From contig NZ_CP011834.1 in NCBI RefSeq assembly GCF_001412575.1, forward strand, positions 1,612,001 through 1,676,000: DNA of 64,000 bases, written 5' to 3'. Source of the DNA: Limnohabitans sp. 103DPR2. Its GTDB lineage: Bacteria > Pseudomonadota > Gammaproteobacteria > Burkholderiales > Burkholderiaceae_C. Below the pieces are notes generated by a model. The model was not told the origin of the DNA. It made no database searches and saw only the letters and a program-made list of their open reading frames with translations. This document shows, piece after piece, positions 12,188-22,703 of the stretch (the stretch's first letter is position 1; the number at the start of each line of letters is the position of its first letter). The position numbers were made by a program, and so were the translations under genes.

Positions 12188-14311
12188 ATGGTCGTCTCAC
12201 CCGATTCTTTTGAACCCGTCCTCGAAGCCGTGCCGCATGTGGCACCTGAAGGCAAATTTGTGCATTACGAGGGCTCGCCCTTTGAGTTGTACCAACCCTA
12301 TCCGCCAGCGGGCGATCAACCCACCGCCATCGAAGGTTTGGTGGAGGGGCTGAATGACGGCGAAGTGTTTCAAACCTTGCTGGGCGTGACGGGCTCTGGC
12401 AAGACTTTCACCATGGCCAACGTGATTGCCCAAATGGGCAAGCCCGCCATTGTGTTTGCGCCCAACAAAACCTTGGCCGCACAGCTGTACTCAGAATTTA
12501 GAGAGTTCTTTCCTAAAAACGCCGTTGAGTATTTCGTCAGCTATTACGACTACTACCAGCCCGAAGCCTACGTACCTCAGCGCGATTTGTTCATTGAAAA
12601 AGACTCCGCCATCAACGAGCACATTGAGCAGATGCGCTTGTCGTGCACCAAGAGTTTGATGGAACGTCGCGACGTGGTCATTGTGGCCACCGTGTCGGCC
12701 ATTTACGGCATTGGCGAGCCCGAGAGTTATCACCGCATGATCATGACATTGCGCACCGGCGACAAAGTGGGGCAGCGCGATGTGATCTCTCAACTCATTC
12801 GCATGCAATACATGCGCAATGACCAAGACTTTAGCCGCGGCAAGTTTCGTGTGCGAGGCGACACCATCGATGTGTTTCCCGCCGAGCATTCTGAGTTGGC
12901 GGTGCGCATTGAGTTGTTTGACGACGAAGTTGAAAGCCTGCAATTGTTTGACCCCCTAACAGGTCGAATCCGTCAAAAAATTCCCCGCTTCACCGTCTAT
13001 CCTTCCAGCCACTACGTCACACCGCGCGACAAAGTTTTGGCTGCGGTGGAAACCATCAAAGTTGAACTGGCCGAGCGCCTTCAACAACTGGTGGGCATGG
13101 GCAAATTGGTGGAAGCACAGCGGCTAGAGCAACGCACGCGTTTTGATTTGGAAATGCTCAGTGAAGTGGGGCACTGCAAAGGCATTGAAAACTACACCCG
13201 TCATTTGTCGGGCGCAGAACCTGGTGCCGCACCCAGTACCCTGACCGACTACATGCCTTCGGATTCCATCATGTTCTTGGACGAGAGCCACCAAATGATT
13301 GGTCAGCTCAACGCCATGTACAACGGCGACCGCGCACGCAAAACCACGCTGGTGGAATATGGCTTCAGGTTGCCCAGTGCGCTGGACAATCGGCCGCTTA
13401 AATTTGAAGAGTTTGAAACCAAAATGCGTCAATGTATTTTTGTGTCGGCCACACCAGCCGATTACGAAAAAACGCATTCAGGCAAAGTGGTGGAGCAGGT
13501 GGTCAGGCCCACAGGTTTGGTCGACCCCCAAGTGGAAGTGCGACCCGCCATTCACCAAGTGGACGATGTGCTGCAAGAAATTCGCATCCGCGTTGAAAAG
13601 CACGAGCGCGTACTCATCACCACACTGACCAAACGCATGGCCGAGCAGCTGACCGACTATTTGTCTGACAACGGCGTGAAGGTTCGTTACTTGCACTCCG
13701 ATGTCGACACTGTGGAGCGTGTTGAAATTTTGCGCGACCTGCGCCTTGGCACCTTCGATGTGTTGGTGGGCATCAATTTGTTGCGCGAAGGTTTGGACAT
13801 TCCCGAGGTGTCTTTAGTGGCCATTTTGGACGCCGACAAAGAAGGCTTTTTGCGCTCAGAACGCAGCTTGATCCAAACCATTGGCCGTGCAGCGCGAAAC
13901 CTCCATGGCCGGGCTATTCTTTATGCCGATCGCATGACCGATTCCATGAATCGGGCTATCGGCGAAACCGAGCGCCGGCGGGCCAAACAACTGGCCCACA
14001 ACGAAGCCATGGGCATCACGCCGCGCAGCATCGTGAAGCAAGTGCGCGACCTGATTGATGGTGTGTACAGCGAGAAGGCGGGCAAAGAAGCCGAACGCTT
14101 AGAGTTGGCCGCCGTTCAACGGGCCAAAGTGGAGGAGATGAGCGAGAAGGACATCTCCAAAGCCATCAAGCAACTCGAGAAGCAGATGATGGAACACGCC
14201 AAAAACCTCGATTTCGAGAAGGCGGCCCAGGTGCGAGACCAGCTGCAGATGCTCAAGGCGCAAGCTTTTGGTGCACCAGGAACCGACAACGTGGTGGTGC
14301 TGAAAGCCTGA
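12188..14311 (+). CDS. uvrB: excinuclease ABC subunit UvrB
   Basis: The damage-verifying helicase-like subunit of nucleotide excision repair. The 707-residue chain has Walker A GVTGSGKT (about 66-73), the beta-hairpin region [12 protein letters not shown] that inserts between DNA strands, the FLDESH Walker B region, helicase motif [11 protein letters not shown], and the C-terminal UVR domain ([14 protein letters not shown]) that contacts UvrC. It is slightly longer than the E. coli protein at the N-terminus. It stands alone between the divergent aminotransferase and the isc operon. Confidence 0.97.
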   Translation: MVVSPDSFEPVLEAVPHVAPEGKFVHYEGSPFELYQPYPPAGDQPTAIEGLVEGLNDGEVFQTLLGVTGSGKTFTMANVIAQMGKPAIVFAPNKTLAAQLYSEFREFFPKNAVEYFVSYYDYYQPEAYVPQRDLFIEKDSAINEHIEQMRLSCTKSLMERRDVVIVATVSAIYGIGEPESYHRMIMTLRTGDKVGQRDVISQLIRMQYMRNDQDFSRGKFRVRGDTIDVFPAEHSELAVRIELFDDEVESLQLFDPLTGRIRQKIPRFTVYPSSHYVTPRDKVLAAVETIKVELAERLQQLVGMGKLVEAQRLEQRTRFDLEMLSEVGHCKGIENYTRHLSGAEPGAAPSTLTDYMPSDSIMFLDESHQMIGQLNAMYNGDRARKTTLVEYGFRLPSALDNRPLKFEEFETKMRQCIFVSATPADYEKTHSGKVVEQVVRPTGLVDPQVEVRPAIHQVDDVLQEIRIRVEKHERVLITTLTKRMAEQLTDYLSDNGVKVRYLHSDVDTVERVEILRDLRLGTFDVLVGINLLREGLDIPEVSLVAILDADKEGFLRSERSLIQTIGRAARNLHGRAILYADRMTDSMNRAIGETERRRAKQLAHNEAMGITPRSIVKQVRDLIDGVYSEKAGKEAERLELAAVQRAKVEEMSEKDISKAIKQLEKQMMEHAKNLDFEKAAQVRDQLQMLKAQAFGAPGTDNVVVLKA

Positions 14312-14399
14312 AGCAGAGCCCGAAATGGGCGTGGGGCGCTTTCCCCCATGACCATAAAGACCTTCAAATCGTATTCCTACTATTCCGCTCAAGTTCTGC

Positions 14400-14425
14400 T
14401 ATAGTCGAGCGAATTAGTCAACAAC
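14400..14425 (+). promoter_or_regulatory. isc promoter: -10 box overlapping a type 1 IscR site
   Basis: The sequence from 14401 (ATAGTCGAGCG-AAT-TAGTCAACAAC) follows the E. coli type 1 IscR pattern ATASYYGACTR-www-YAGTCRRSTAT. By eye, 9 of 11 positions match on the left and 9 of 11 on the right. A -10-like TATAGT (14400-14405) overlaps its left edge and the iscR ATG is 13 bp downstream. This geometry fits autorepression by [2Fe-2S]-IscR. No convincing -35 box was found. Confidence 0.65.
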
Positions 14426-14438
14426 CTAGGATCTAGCC

Positions 14439-14975
14439 ATGCGCCTCACCACCAAAGGTCGATTTGCGGTCACCGCCATGATCGATTTGGCCCTGCGACA
14501 GCATTCAGGCCCGGTCACTTTGGCTGCCATCAGCCAGCGTCAAGAAATCTCTTTGTCTTACCTAGAGCAGTTGTTCGGTAAGTTGCGTCGCCATCAATTG
14601 GTCGAGTCCACCCGCGGACCTGGCGGCGGCTATACCCTCGCCAAAAAAGCTTCCGACATTACCGTGGCCGACATCATTTTGTCGGTGGACGAGCCCATCG
14701 ATGCCACGCATTGCGGCGGCAAAGAAAACTGCCACGGCAGCACTGGCCGTTGCATGACCCACGATTTGTGGGCCTCCCTCAACTCCCGCATGGTTGAGTT
14801 TTTGGACTCGGTCAACTTGCAAAAATTGGTTGATGACCAATTGGCCGCAGGTCACACCATTGAAGACAAGCCCGCCATCAAGCGCGCCATTTCGGCCATG
14901 CCAGTGGTTCAGCCTGTGCGCGTGAACGCCCCCAATTCCGTGTTTGCCTTGGGCAACACATTGATGAAATCTTGA
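14439..14975 (+). CDS. iscR: Fe-S cluster assembly transcriptional regulator IscR
   Basis: An Rrf2-family regulator of 178 residues. An N-terminal winged helix ([19 protein letters not shown]) contacts DNA, and the cluster-binding loop is [10 protein letters not shown] followed by STGRCMTH. The ligands fall at Cys92, Cys98 and Cys105 with His108, a C-x5-C-x6-C spacing one residue longer than in E. coli IscR (C-x5-C-x5-C). The protein senses cellular Fe-S status and represses the isc operon it heads; a matching site lies just upstream. The C-terminal tail is longer than usual and low in conserved features. Confidence 0.94.
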   Translation: MRLTTKGRFAVTAMIDLALRQHSGPVTLAAISQRQEISLSYLEQLFGKLRRHQLVESTRGPGGGYTLAKKASDITVADIILSVDEPIDATHCGGKENCHGSTGRCMTHDLWASLNSRMVEFLDSVNLQKLVDDQLAAGHTIEDKPAIKRAISAMPVVQPVRVNAPNSVFALGNTLMKS

Positions 14976-14988
14976 GAAGTTTTCAAGC

Positions 14989-16209
14989 ATGAACAGCACA
15001 CCTCATTTCCCCATTTACCTCGACTACAGCGCCACCAATCCTTGTGATCCGCGCGTGGTCGATGCCATGATTCCTTGGTTGCGCGAGCACTTTGGCAATC
15101 CAGCTTCACGCAGCCACGCTTGGGGTTGGGAAGCAGAAGAAGCCGTCGAGAAAGCCCGCAAAGACGTGGCCGACCTCATCGGTGCCGACCCTCGCGAAAT
15201 TGTGTGGACCAGTGGTGCCACCGAGTCCAACAACTTGGCCTTGAAGGGCGCAGCGCAGTTTTACAAATCTCGCGGCAAGCACCTGATTACGGTCAAGACC
15301 GAGCACAAAGCTGTTCTCGACACCATGCGTGAACTAGAGCGTCAAGGCTTTGAAGTCACTTACCTTGACGTGCAAGAAGACGGCTTGGTCAACCTCGATG
15401 TGTTCAAGGCTGCTTTGCGCCCCGACACCATCTTGGTCAGCGTCATGTTTGTGAACAACGAAATTGGCGTGATTCAAGACATTCCCGCCATTGGTACCAT
15501 CTGCCGTGAGAAGGGCATCATCTTCCATGTGGATGCTGCGCAAGCCACCGGTAAATTGCCCATCGACCTCAACACCTTGCCCGTCGATTTGATGAGCTTG
15601 GCCTCGCACAAAACCTACGGTCCTAAAGGCATTGGTGCTTTGTATGTCCGCCGCAAACCCCGCGTGCGCCTCGAAGCGCAAATGCACGGTGGCGGTCACG
15701 AGCGCGGCATGCGTTCTGGCACTTTGCCGACACACCAGTGCGTGGGCATGGGCGAAGCCTTCCGCATTGCGCGCTTAGAAATGGACCAAGACATTGCCAA
15801 GGCCAAAGCTTTGCAAGAGCGCCTGATCAATGGCTTGAAAGACGTTGAGCAAGTGTTCTTGAACGGTCACCCCACCAAGCGTGTGCCCCACAACATCAAC
15901 ATGAGCTTCAACTATGTTGAAGGCGAATCGCTCATCATGGGTATCAAAGGTTTGGCGGTGTCATCAGGTTCTGCCTGTACCTCTGCCAGCTTGGAGCCCA
16001 GCTACGTATTGCGCGCCTTGGGCCGCAGCGACGAATTGGCCCACAGCAGTTTGCGCATGACCGTGGGCCGTTGGACCACCGAAGCCGAAATTGACTTTGC
16101 CATTGAGACCATCAAAGCCAACGTGGCCAAGTTGCGCGAACTCAGCCCCTTGTGGGAAATGTACAAAGACGGCGTCGACCTCAGTACCATTCAGTGGGCT
16201 GCACACTAA
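14989..16209 (+). CDS. iscS: cysteine desulfurase IscS
   Basis: A PLP enzyme that takes sulphur from cysteine and passes it as persulfide to IscU and other acceptors. At 406 residues it shows the Schiff-base lysine motif [19 protein letters not shown] and the mobile catalytic cysteine loop [17 protein letters not shown], both complete. The start follows iscR by 13 bp and the gene is followed by iscU, the standard operon order. Confidence 0.97.
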   Translation: MNSTPHFPIYLDYSATNPCDPRVVDAMIPWLREHFGNPASRSHAWGWEAEEAVEKARKDVADLIGADPREIVWTSGATESNNLALKGAAQFYKSRGKHLITVKTEHKAVLDTMRELERQGFEVTYLDVQEDGLVNLDVFKAALRPDTILVSVMFVNNEIGVIQDIPAIGTICREKGIIFHVDAAQATGKLPIDLNTLPVDLMSLASHKTYGPKGIGALYVRRKPRVRLEAQMHGGGHERGMRSGTLPTHQCVGMGEAFRIARLEMDQDIAKAKALQERLINGLKDVEQVFLNGHPTKRVPHNINMSFNYVEGESLIMGIKGLAVSSGSACTSASLEPSYVLRALGRSDELAHSSLRMTVGRWTTEAEIDFAIETIKANVAKLRELSPLWEMYKDGVDLSTIQWAAH

Positions 16210-16248
16210 GCGTTTTAGCGTTCAAGAACAGATTAAGGAAGTAACACC

Positions 16249-16638
16249 ATGGCTTACAGCGAAAAAGTTGTTGATCACTACGAAAACCCCCGCAACGTGG
16301 GCTCCTTTGAAAAGGGCGACGAAGATGTGGGCACCGGCATGGTGGGCGCACCTGCCTGCGGCGACGTGATGAAGTTGCAGATCAAGGTCAACCCCCAAAC
16401 GGGCGTGATCGAAGATGCACGTTTTAAAACCTACGGTTGTGGCTCTGCCATTGCGTCTAGCTCTCTGGTCACCGAGTGGGTGAAGGGCAAAACACTGGAC
16501 CAAGCCGCTGCCTTGAAGAACAGCGAAATTGCCGAAGAGTTGGCTTTGCCACCCGTCAAAATTCACTGCTCCATCTTGGCCGAAGACGCCATCAAAGCAG
16601 CCGTCGAAGACTACAAGAAAAAACACGCAACCGCCTAA
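16249..16638 (+). CDS. iscU: Fe-S cluster scaffold protein IscU
   Basis: The scaffold on which [2Fe-2S] clusters are built before transfer. The 129-residue protein has the three conserved cysteines at positions 37 (GAPACGDV), 64 (TYGCGSA) and 107 (KIHCSI). The chaperone-recognition motif, LPPVK, is at about 100-104 and would be bound by HscA. A conserved aspartate lies two residues after Cys37. It sits between iscS and iscA. Confidence 0.97.
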   Translation: MAYSEKVVDHYENPRNVGSFEKGDEDVGTGMVGAPACGDVMKLQIKVNPQTGVIEDARFKTYGCGSAIASSSLVTEWVKGKTLDQAAALKNSEIAEELALPPVKIHCSILAEDAIKAAVEDYKKKHATA

Positions 16639-16661
16639 GCGGTGGTTGCTGGAAGTACATC

Positions 16662-16985
16662 ATGGCCATTTCATTGACAGAAGCTGCAGCGCGTCACGTG
16701 TCGCGCTACATCACCAAACGCGGCAAGGGCGTGGGTGTGCGCTTGGGCGTTAAAACCACCGGTTGCTCTGGCTTGGCGTACAAACTGGAATACGTGGACG
16801 AAGTCGCGCCCGAAGACGTGGTCTTTGAAGACCACGGCGTGAAGGTGTTGATCGACCCCAAAAGCTTGGCCTACATCGATGGCACCCAGCTTGATTTTGT
16901 GCGTGAAGGTTTGAACGAGGGGTTCCGTTTTAACAACCCCAATGAGCGCGATCGCTGCGGCTGTGGCGAATCGTTCCGCGTGTGA
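16662..16985 (+). CDS. iscA: Fe-S cluster assembly A-type carrier IscA
   Basis: A 107-residue A-type carrier that delivers Fe-S clusters or iron. The three cysteines lie in TGCSGLAY (Cys35) and the C-terminal CGCGESF (Cys99 and Cys101). I chose the ATG at 16662 ([13 protein letters not shown]), which follows iscU by 23 bp with GGAAG upstream. The frame is open further upstream but those codons lie inside iscU. Its stop overlaps the GTG start of hscB. Confidence 0.95.
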   Translation: MAISLTEAAARHVSRYITKRGKGVGVRLGVKTTGCSGLAYKLEYVDEVAPEDVVFEDHGVKVLIDPKSLAYIDGTQLDFVREGLNEGFRFNNPNERDRCGCGESFRV

Positions 16986-17521
16986 TTTCACTGCAGGCGT
17001 CAGACTTCGAGCTGTTCGGTTTGCAGCCGACTTTTGCATTGGACCGCGCGCAACTCGATTTGCAATGGAAGTCTTTGCAACGCGAGGCGCACCCCGACCG
17101 GTTTGCCTCTGAAGGCGCCTCTGCGCAGCGCATTGCGATGCAGTGGTCTGTGCGCATCAACGAAGCCTACAACCGCCTCAAAGATCCACTCAAACGCGCA
17201 GCCTACCTGTGTGAATTGAACGGCGCTGCCGTCAATGCCGAAAACAACACCAGCATGCCGCCTGCTTTTTTGATGCAGCAAATGGAATGGCGTGAAGCCT
17301 TGGACGATTGCAAGGCCATCAAAGTTGTCGACTCTAAAATAGAGGCATTGGAAAAACTGTTGGACGAAGTGGACGCCTCGCAGGCCCAAGTCTTGAAGCA
17401 GATGGCTGCATTGATCGATGTGGACCACAACTTTGCAGCAGCTGTAGGGCAGGTCAGGGCGTTGATGTTCATCGACAAGTTTTCACAAGAAGTGCAACAC
17501 CAGTTAGACGCTTGCAGCTAA
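16982..17521 (+). CDS. hscB: Fe-S assembly J-domain co-chaperone HscB
   Basis: A J-protein that brings IscU to HscA and stimulates its ATPase. The 179-residue chain has an N-terminal J-domain with the HPD tripeptide at residues 37-39 (REAHPDRFA) and a C-terminal three-helix IscU-binding domain. The GTG start overlaps the iscA stop (GTGA), so translation is coupled. Confidence 0.94.
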   Translation: MISLQASDFELFGLQPTFALDRAQLDLQWKSLQREAHPDRFASEGASAQRIAMQWSVRINEAYNRLKDPLKRAAYLCELNGAAVNAENNTSMPPAFLMQQMEWREALDDCKAIKVVDSKIEALEKLLDEVDASQAQVLKQMAALIDVDHNFAAAVGQVRALMFIDKFSQEVQHQLDACS

Positions 17522-17540
17522 CACATTCAAACAATAAGTC

Positions 17541-19427
17541 ATGGCACTTTTGCAAATTTCAGAACCCGGTCAGGCACCGGATCCGCACCAACGACGCATT
17601 GCCGTCGGCATTGACCTGGGCACCACCCATTCTTTGGTGGCCTCGGTGCGCAACGGCGTGGCGGAGTGCTTGCCCGATGACAAAGGCCAAGTGATCTTGC
17701 CCTCGGTGGTTCGTTACTTGCCAGGCCAGGGTCGTCAAATTGGCCAAGAAGCCGTGGCCAACGCTGCGCAAGACCCAGAGAACACCTTGGCTTCTGTGAA
17801 GCGCTTCATGGGACGCAGTTTGTCTGACATTGCCCATCCAGAAAAGTTGCCTTACAAATTTGTGAAGCCCGATGGTGCATCTGTAAAAGGCATGCTGTCA
17901 ATTCAAACGGTGCAAGGTGAGAAGTCGCCCGTTGAAGTGAGTGCCGAGATTTTGGCCACGCTGCGCTACCGCGCAGAAGACACGTTCAATGATGACCTTC
18001 ACGGCGCGGTGATCACGGTGCCTGCGTACTTCGATGATGCGCAACGGCAAGCCACCAAAGATGCGGCCCAAATGGCCGGCATCAACGTGCTGCGTTTGAT
18101 CAACGAGCCTACTGCGGCGGCCATTGCCTACGGCTTGGACAATGCCAGCGAAGGCATTTACGCCGTGTTCGATTTGGGCGGCGGTACTTTTGACATTTCT
18201 ATCTTGCGTTTAACACGCGGTGTGTTCGAAGTCATGGCCACCGGTGGTGACTCTGCCCTGGGTGGCGATGATTACGATCATGCTTTGGCCGATGCAGCCC
18301 TGGCATCAATGGGCCTGCAAGATGTGCAAGCGGGCTTGAGCGCAGAAGACAAAACACGTTTGAAAGCGGCTGCGCGTGAGGCGAAAGAAGCTTTGACTTC
18401 AGCCTCTGAAGCGACCCTGACATGGACCCATGCAGATCAAACACATGCAGTGAACATCACGCGTGCGCAATTTGAAGAAGCCACTGCTGCGCTCACAGCT
18501 CGTTGCATGTCGGCTGTTAAAAAAGCTTTGCGCGATGCCAAAGTCAAAGCCGAAGACATTCAAGGCGTGGTGATGGTGGGCGGTTCTACCCGCATGCCGC
18601 AAGTGCAAGCGGCCGTGGCTGATTTCTTTGGCAAAGCACCCCTCAACAATTTGAACCCCGACGAAGTGGTGGCGCTGGGCGCTGCCATTCAAGCCAATCA
18701 ATTGGCCGGCAACGACGCCGCAGGCGACTTGCTACTGTTAGATGTGATTCCCTTGTCATTGGGCATTGAAACCATGGGCGGCCTGGTTGAGCGCATTATT
18801 CCGCGCAACCAAACCATTCCCACGGCCATGGCCCAAGACTTCACCACCTACCAAGATGGTCAAACCGCTTTGGCATTGCACGTGTTGCAGGGCGAGCGCG
18901 ATTTGGTGGTCGATTGCCGTAGCTTGGCGCGCTTTGAACTGCGCGGCATCCCGCCGATGGCTGCCGGTGCAGCGCGCATTCGCGTCACCTTCACGGTTGA
19001 TGCCGATGGCTTGTTGAGTGTGGCTGCCAAAGAGCAGATCAGTGGCGTGGAGGCCAAGATCGATGTCAAACCTTCTTATGGTTTGAGCGACGATCAAATT
19101 GCCAAAATGCTACAAGACAGTTTTACAACTGCCGAAGTGGACATGAAGGCACGTGCCTTGGTGGAAGCGCGGGTGGATGGCGATCGCATGTTGTTGGCCA
19201 CACAAAGTGCGCTCAATGCCGATGGCCATTTGCTCAGTACTGAAGACCGCACGCACATTGAGCAACTGATGGTGACATTGAGGCAAGCGGTTGACACGGC
19301 CACCGATGCCCAAGCCGTGGAAGATGCCACCGAAGCCTTGGCCAAAGGCACAGAAGCCTTTGCCGCGGAGCGCATGAACCACAGCATTCAAAAAGCCTTG
19401 TCGGGTCAGAACATTCAAAGCCTTTAA
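17541..19427 (+). CDS. hscA: Fe-S assembly Hsp70 chaperone HscA
   Basis: A specialised Hsp70 that binds the LPPVK motif of IscU and drives cluster release. At 628 residues it shows the ATPase phosphate loops [14 protein letters not shown] and [13 protein letters not shown], the connecting [12 protein letters not shown] segment, and the linker [19 protein letters not shown] leading to the substrate domain. It follows hscB by 19 bp and precedes the ferredoxin gene. Confidence 0.96.
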   Translation: MALLQISEPGQAPDPHQRRIAVGIDLGTTHSLVASVRNGVAECLPDDKGQVILPSVVRYLPGQGRQIGQEAVANAAQDPENTLASVKRFMGRSLSDIAHPEKLPYKFVKPDGASVKGMLSIQTVQGEKSPVEVSAEILATLRYRAEDTFNDDLHGAVITVPAYFDDAQRQATKDAAQMAGINVLRLINEPTAAAIAYGLDNASEGIYAVFDLGGGTFDISILRLTRGVFEVMATGGDSALGGDDYDHALADAALASMGLQDVQAGLSAEDKTRLKAAAREAKEALTSASEATLTWTHADQTHAVNITRAQFEEATAALTARCMSAVKKALRDAKVKAEDIQGVVMVGGSTRMPQVQAAVADFFGKAPLNNLNPDEVVALGAAIQANQLAGNDAAGDLLLLDVIPLSLGIETMGGLVERIIPRNQTIPTAMAQDFTTYQDGQTALALHVLQGERDLVVDCRSLARFELRGIPPMAAGAARIRVTFTVDADGLLSVAAKEQISGVEAKIDVKPSYGLSDDQIAKMLQDSFTTAEVDMKARALVEARVDGDRMLLATQSALNADGHLLSTEDRTHIEQLMVTLRQAVDTATDAQAVEDATEALAKGTEAFAAERMNHSIQKALSGQNIQSL

Positions 19428-19438
19428 CAAAGAACACC

Positions 19439-19777
19439 ATGCCCGTTATCAAAATATTGCCGCACGCTGAATACTGCCCCGAAGGCACTCAAATTTCTGC
19501 GCCTGCAGGCACCAGCATTTGCGAAGCTTTGCTCGACAACAAAATCAACATTGAGCACGCCTGCGACATGAGCTGCGCTTGCACCACTTGCCACGTCATT
19601 GTGCGCGAGGGCTTGAACAGCTTGAACGAAGCCGAAGAAACAGAAGAGGACTTGCTAGACCGTGCGTGGGGCTTAGAGCCCAATTCCCGTTTGAGCTGCC
19701 AAGCGTTTATGGGCAAGCAAGACGTGGTCATTGAAATTCCCAAGTACACCATCAACCACGCCAAAGAAAACCATTGA
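19439..19777 (+). CDS. fdx: isc-type [2Fe-2S] ferredoxin
   Basis: An adrenodoxin-type ferredoxin that supplies electrons for cluster assembly on IscU. The 112-residue protein carries C-x5-C-x2-C at Cys42, Cys48 and Cys51 (ACDMSCACTTCHV) and a fourth ligand in NSRLSCQAF. It is the last isc gene; no iscX follows. Confidence 0.95.
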   Translation: MPVIKILPHAEYCPEGTQISAPAGTSICEALLDNKINIEHACDMSCACTTCHVIVREGLNSLNEAEETEEDLLDRAWGLEPNSRLSCQAFMGKQDVVIEIPKYTINHAKENH

Positions 19778-19814
19778 CAGTTTTTTGCGCTTGAATTGGG
19801 ATTACAGTTAGGTC

Positions 19815-20537
19815 ATGCGCCAATTATTTCTAGACACCGAAACCACCGGTCTTTCCGCTGAAGGCGGTGACCGCGTCATTGAGTTGGGCTGCGTTGAGCT
19901 GGTCAACCGCAAGCTCACGGGCAACAACCTGCATTTCTACTTCAACCCTGGCCGCGACAGTCACGAAGATGCGCTCAAGGTGCACGGCATCAGCAATGAA
20001 TTTCTGCGCGATAAGCCCAAGTTCAAAGACGTCGTACAAGAAATTTTGGACTACGTGGACGGCGCAGAAATCATCATCCACAACGCCGCCTTCGACGTTG
20101 GGTTCTTGAACAAGGAACTCGAGTTGGCTGGCAAAAAGCCATTCACCACCTATGTGAATGGTGTGGTCGATACCTTGGTCATGGCCAAGCAAATGTACCC
20201 CGGCAAGCGCAATAGCCTTGATGCACTTTGCGACCGTTTGGGCGTCGACAATTCTGGCCGTACCTTGCACGGCGCCTTGCTCGATGCCGAGCTGCTGGCC
20301 GATGTCTACATTAACCTCACCCGCGGCCAAGAGGCTTTGCTGATCGACGCCGGTGGTGATGAAGGGAAGGCCGGCTCTGAAGAGTCTGTCGACCTGTCAG
20401 GCTTTGTTTTGCCGGTCATCCAGGCCAATGCCCAAGAGCAAGCGGCCCACCAAGAGCAGCTGGCCCAATTGGACAAAGCCAGCGGCGGCAAAACCCTCTG
20501 GCGACAGCTCAGCAGTGAACAAAGCGCGGCAGCCTGA
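19815..20537 (+). CDS. dnaQ: DNA polymerase III epsilon subunit (3'-5' proofreading exonuclease)
   Basis: The proofreading subunit of the replicative polymerase. It has the DEDDh exonuclease motifs: FLDTETTG (ExoI), HNAAFDVGFLN (ExoII) and HGALLDAELLADVY (ExoIII with His and Asp). The 240-residue length and the C-terminal tail that joins the polymerase alpha subunit fit DnaQ. The ATG is 37 bp after fdx and may be read through from the isc operon. Confidence 0.94.
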   Translation: MRQLFLDTETTGLSAEGGDRVIELGCVELVNRKLTGNNLHFYFNPGRDSHEDALKVHGISNEFLRDKPKFKDVVQEILDYVDGAEIIIHNAAFDVGFLNKELELAGKKPFTTYVNGVVDTLVMAKQMYPGKRNSLDALCDRLGVDNSGRTLHGALLDAELLADVYINLTRGQEALLIDAGGDEGKAGSEESVDLSGFVLPVIQANAQEQAAHQEQLAQLDKASGGKTLWRQLSSEQSAAA

Positions 20538-20551
20538 AACTTTTAAAAACC

Positions 20552-20581
20552 TTGAAAATGCCCAAAAAACCGTGGCATAAT
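20552..20581 (+). promoter_or_regulatory. probable tRNA-Val promoter
   Basis: TTGAAA (20552-20557) and CATAAT (20576-20581) are separated by 18 bp and lie about 25 bp before the tRNA gene, in the gap after the dnaQ stop. This is a good sigma-70 match by eye. Confidence 0.5.
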
Positions 20582-20605
20582 TTAGAGCTACGCTGAAAAG
20601 CGATA

Positions 20606-20680
20606 GGGCGGTTAGCTCAGGGGTAGAGCACTGCATTCACACTGCAGGGGTCACAAGTTCGAAACTTGTACTGCCCACCA
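20606..20680 (+). tRNA. tRNA-Val (anticodon CAC)
   Basis: A 75-nt cloverleaf can be folded by hand. The 7-bp acceptor GGGCGGT pairs with ACTGCCC (one G-T pair), the D-stem is GCTC/GAGC, and the anticodon stem is CTGCA/TGCAG with loop TTCACAC. The T-stem is ACAAG/CTTGT with loop TTCGAAA, and the CCA end is encoded. The anticodon CAC reads the valine codon GUG. Confidence 0.96.
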
Positions 20681-20687
20681 AAAACTC

Positions 20688-20724
20688 AAAAAGCGCTTAC
20701 GAACATTCGTAAGCGCTTTTTTTT
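20688..20724 (+). terminator. intrinsic terminator after tRNA-Val
   Basis: A near-perfect hairpin: AAAAAGCGCTTACGAA pairs with TTCGTAAGCGCTTTTT across a 2-nt gap, so the real loop opens a few bases wider, and a run of eight T follows on the + strand. The A-run on the other side could let it also end transcription from the convergent ABC operon. Confidence 0.85.
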
Positions 20725-20743
20725 CACCCAAGCTTACTCCTGT

Positions 20744-21784
20744 TTATTTCTCAATGGTTCTGCTCCAACGGCTGTTCCATTCTGGACGAACCGTGTTGAT
20801 GGTGTCCCAATCCAATGCCACAGCATTTTTCATGTAGCCACGGAACTGATCCATCATTTGAATGGCAGGTGCCGAAGTTAATTGAGTTTTGGGGTTGGTC
20901 GGTATTTGAGTTGCATGTTCCATCATGGCGGCTTGCGCAAAGGGTTGCAACATGAACTCAGACAGTTTTTGAGCCAACTCGGGGGCATCGTTGTTGGCTG
21001 TGACGCACTGGCCGACCATCAACACAACAGATCCTTCTTTGGGTTGTGCGTACTCCATGGGAATGCCCTTGGCCTTTAGGCCATCGATAGCGGTGGGCGT
21101 CAAGGGGAAAATAGCCGCATCCCCAGTTTGCACCATCTCGCTGAGTTTGGCAGAACTTGGAATGTATTCGAGCACGTTGGGGCCCACGGTGCTAGCCCAT
21201 TTGGTAAAGCCAGGTTCCACATTTTTTTCGGTGCCGCCCATTGCGCGGTTGATCATCAAGAAACCGTGCAAACCATAGCTGCTGGAGGGCGCAGATTGAA
21301 AGACAACTTTGCCTTTGTATTTGGCATCTGCAAAATCCATCCAAGAAGTTGGCGCAGCCCATTTCTTTTCATCGAACAATTTCTTGTTGTAGCCAATGCC
21401 GGTGGTGGTCACGCTGACACCGGCTGCCATGCCGCCAGCCAAAATAGCGGTGGAATACAGATCTTTGAGCACAGGGGTGTCGGCCAGTTTTTGGCACAGC
21501 CCCATGCGAACGGCGCGCATCATGACACCGTCATCCAAATGCATCACATGCACAGGTGGTTTTTCTTTGCTGGCTTGAACTTTTGCCAAGATGTCTGAAG
21601 AAGTGCCGGGCACCACCACCACTTTGGCGTTGAATTTTTTTTCAAATTCTGGAAATACGTATTTCACGTAGGCTTGCTCTGTGGTGCCGCCATTCATGCC
21701 GATGTAGAGCGTTTTAACTTGCGCACTGGCGCCAAATGCCGTCAGCAATGCAGCGCTGAGCAATCCGATTTTTTGAATGTTCAT
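20744..21784 (-). CDS. ABC transporter periplasmic binding protein, polyamine/amine type
   Basis: A 346-residue extracellular solute-binding protein of the PotD/PotF-like class. Signal peptide MNIQKIGLLSAALLTAFGASAQ is followed by a two-lobed binding fold (for example GIGYNKKLFDEKKWAAPTSW, typical of the family). It is the last gene of the operon that runs FAD oxidoreductase, ATPase, two permeases, binding protein, after a 127-bp gap. Substrate specificity is not readable; polyamines, amino acids or related amines are most likely given the transporter class and the oxidase gene. Confidence 0.85.
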   Translation of the reverse strand: MNIQKIGLLSAALLTAFGASAQVKTLYIGMNGGTTEQAYVKYVFPEFEKKFNAKVVVVPGTSSDILAKVQASKEKPPVHVMHLDDGVMMRAVRMGLCQKLADTPVLKDLYSTAILAGGMAAGVSVTTTGIGYNKKLFDEKKWAAPTSWMDFADAKYKGKVVFQSAPSSSYGLHGFLMINRAMGGTEKNVEPGFTKWASTVGPNVLEYIPSSAKLSEMVQTGDAAIFPLTPTAIDGLKAKGIPMEYAQPKEGSVVLMVGQCVTANNDAPELAQKLSEFMLQPFAQAAMMEHATQIPTNPKTQLTSAPAIQMMDQFRGYMKNAVALDWDTINTVRPEWNSRWSRTIEK

Positions 21785-21911
21785 TGTCTTCTCCTTGATC
21801 GCCGTGGCGATTTAATTGTCAAAGGTGGGGTGTGGTTTTAGAAATTAGGGCTTGAATTTGCAAGTGCATCGTCATGGGGCCATGTGTGATCTCCGTTTGC
21901 TGATTTGCTCA

Positions 21912-22703
21912 TTATTTTTGACCGACCAGTACTTTGTCCAGCCCATACAAGCGGTCCAGTGCAAACATGGTGATAGCCGTGAGTGCAATGATGAGCGCCG
22001 AAACAGCTGCCATCATGGGGTCAATCGATTCGGTGGCCAGCATGTACATGCGCACAGGCAAGGTGATGGTTTGCGGCGATGTGATGAAGACCGACATCGT
22101 GACTTCGTCAAAACTGTTGATGAAGGCCAAAATCCAGCCGCCTGCAATGCCAGGCAACATTAGCGGCAAGGTAATGCGCCTGAACACCACCCAAGGCTTT
22201 GCGCCCAAGGAAGCCGCAGCTTGTTCGACGTTTTGTTCTGCGCCCACCAGTGCCGTGATCATGAGCCGCAATGCGTAGGGCGTTACGATGATCACATGGG
22301 CCAGTGTCAGCCATTCAAATGAACCTTTGGCGCCGATGAGGGTGAACAGTCGGAGCATGGCAACTCCCAGCACCAAATGCGGCACTATTAAAGGGCTCAT
22401 CAAAAGACCTTGAACCAGTTGTTTGCCAGCAAAGTTGTAACGGGTGATGGCGATGGCCGCAGGCACCGTCATCACCACAGAAATGGTGGCCGCCAATCCT
22501 GCCAGAACCAAACTGTTCCAAAACGATTGCAATAAATCGCTGTGCTCAAAAACCGCCGAGAACCAGCGCAATGAATAGCTGCCCCAAGGAATTTGCAGTG
22601 TGTTGGAAGGCGTAAAAGCCACCAGGCAAATGACCACCAGCGGCGCCAACATGAAGGCGAGCACCAGTGTGTGAAAGAGGAGGGCGAGTGGGCCGTTTTT
22701 CAT
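21912..22703 (-). CDS. ABC transporter permease (PotC-like)
   Basis: A 263-residue inner-membrane permease with about six hydrophobic segments, starting LALLFHTLVLAFMLAPLVVI. The EAA loop region that contacts the ATPase is visible around EQAAASLGAKPWVVFRRITL. It overlaps the preceding permease by 4 bp, so the two form a heterodimer expressed together. It imports the substrate captured by the binding protein encoded downstream. Confidence 0.9.
   Translation of the reverse strand: MKNGPLALLFHTLVLAFMLAPLVVICLVAFTPSNTLQIPWGSYSLRWFSAVFEHSDLLQSFWNSLVLAGLAATISVVMTVPAAIAITRYNFAGKQLVQGLLMSPLIVPHLVLGVAMLRLFTLIGAKGSFEWLTLAHVIIVTPYALRLMITALVGAEQNVEQAAASLGAKPWVVFRRITLPLMLPGIAGGWILAFINSFDEVTMSVFITSPQTITLPVRMYMLATESIDPMMAAVSALIIALTAITMFALDRLYGLDKVLVGQK

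Noticed and set aside
14311..14400. uvrB terminator hairpin
   Set aside because: GCCC-GAAAT-GGGC is only a 4-bp stem with no T-run, too weak to call.
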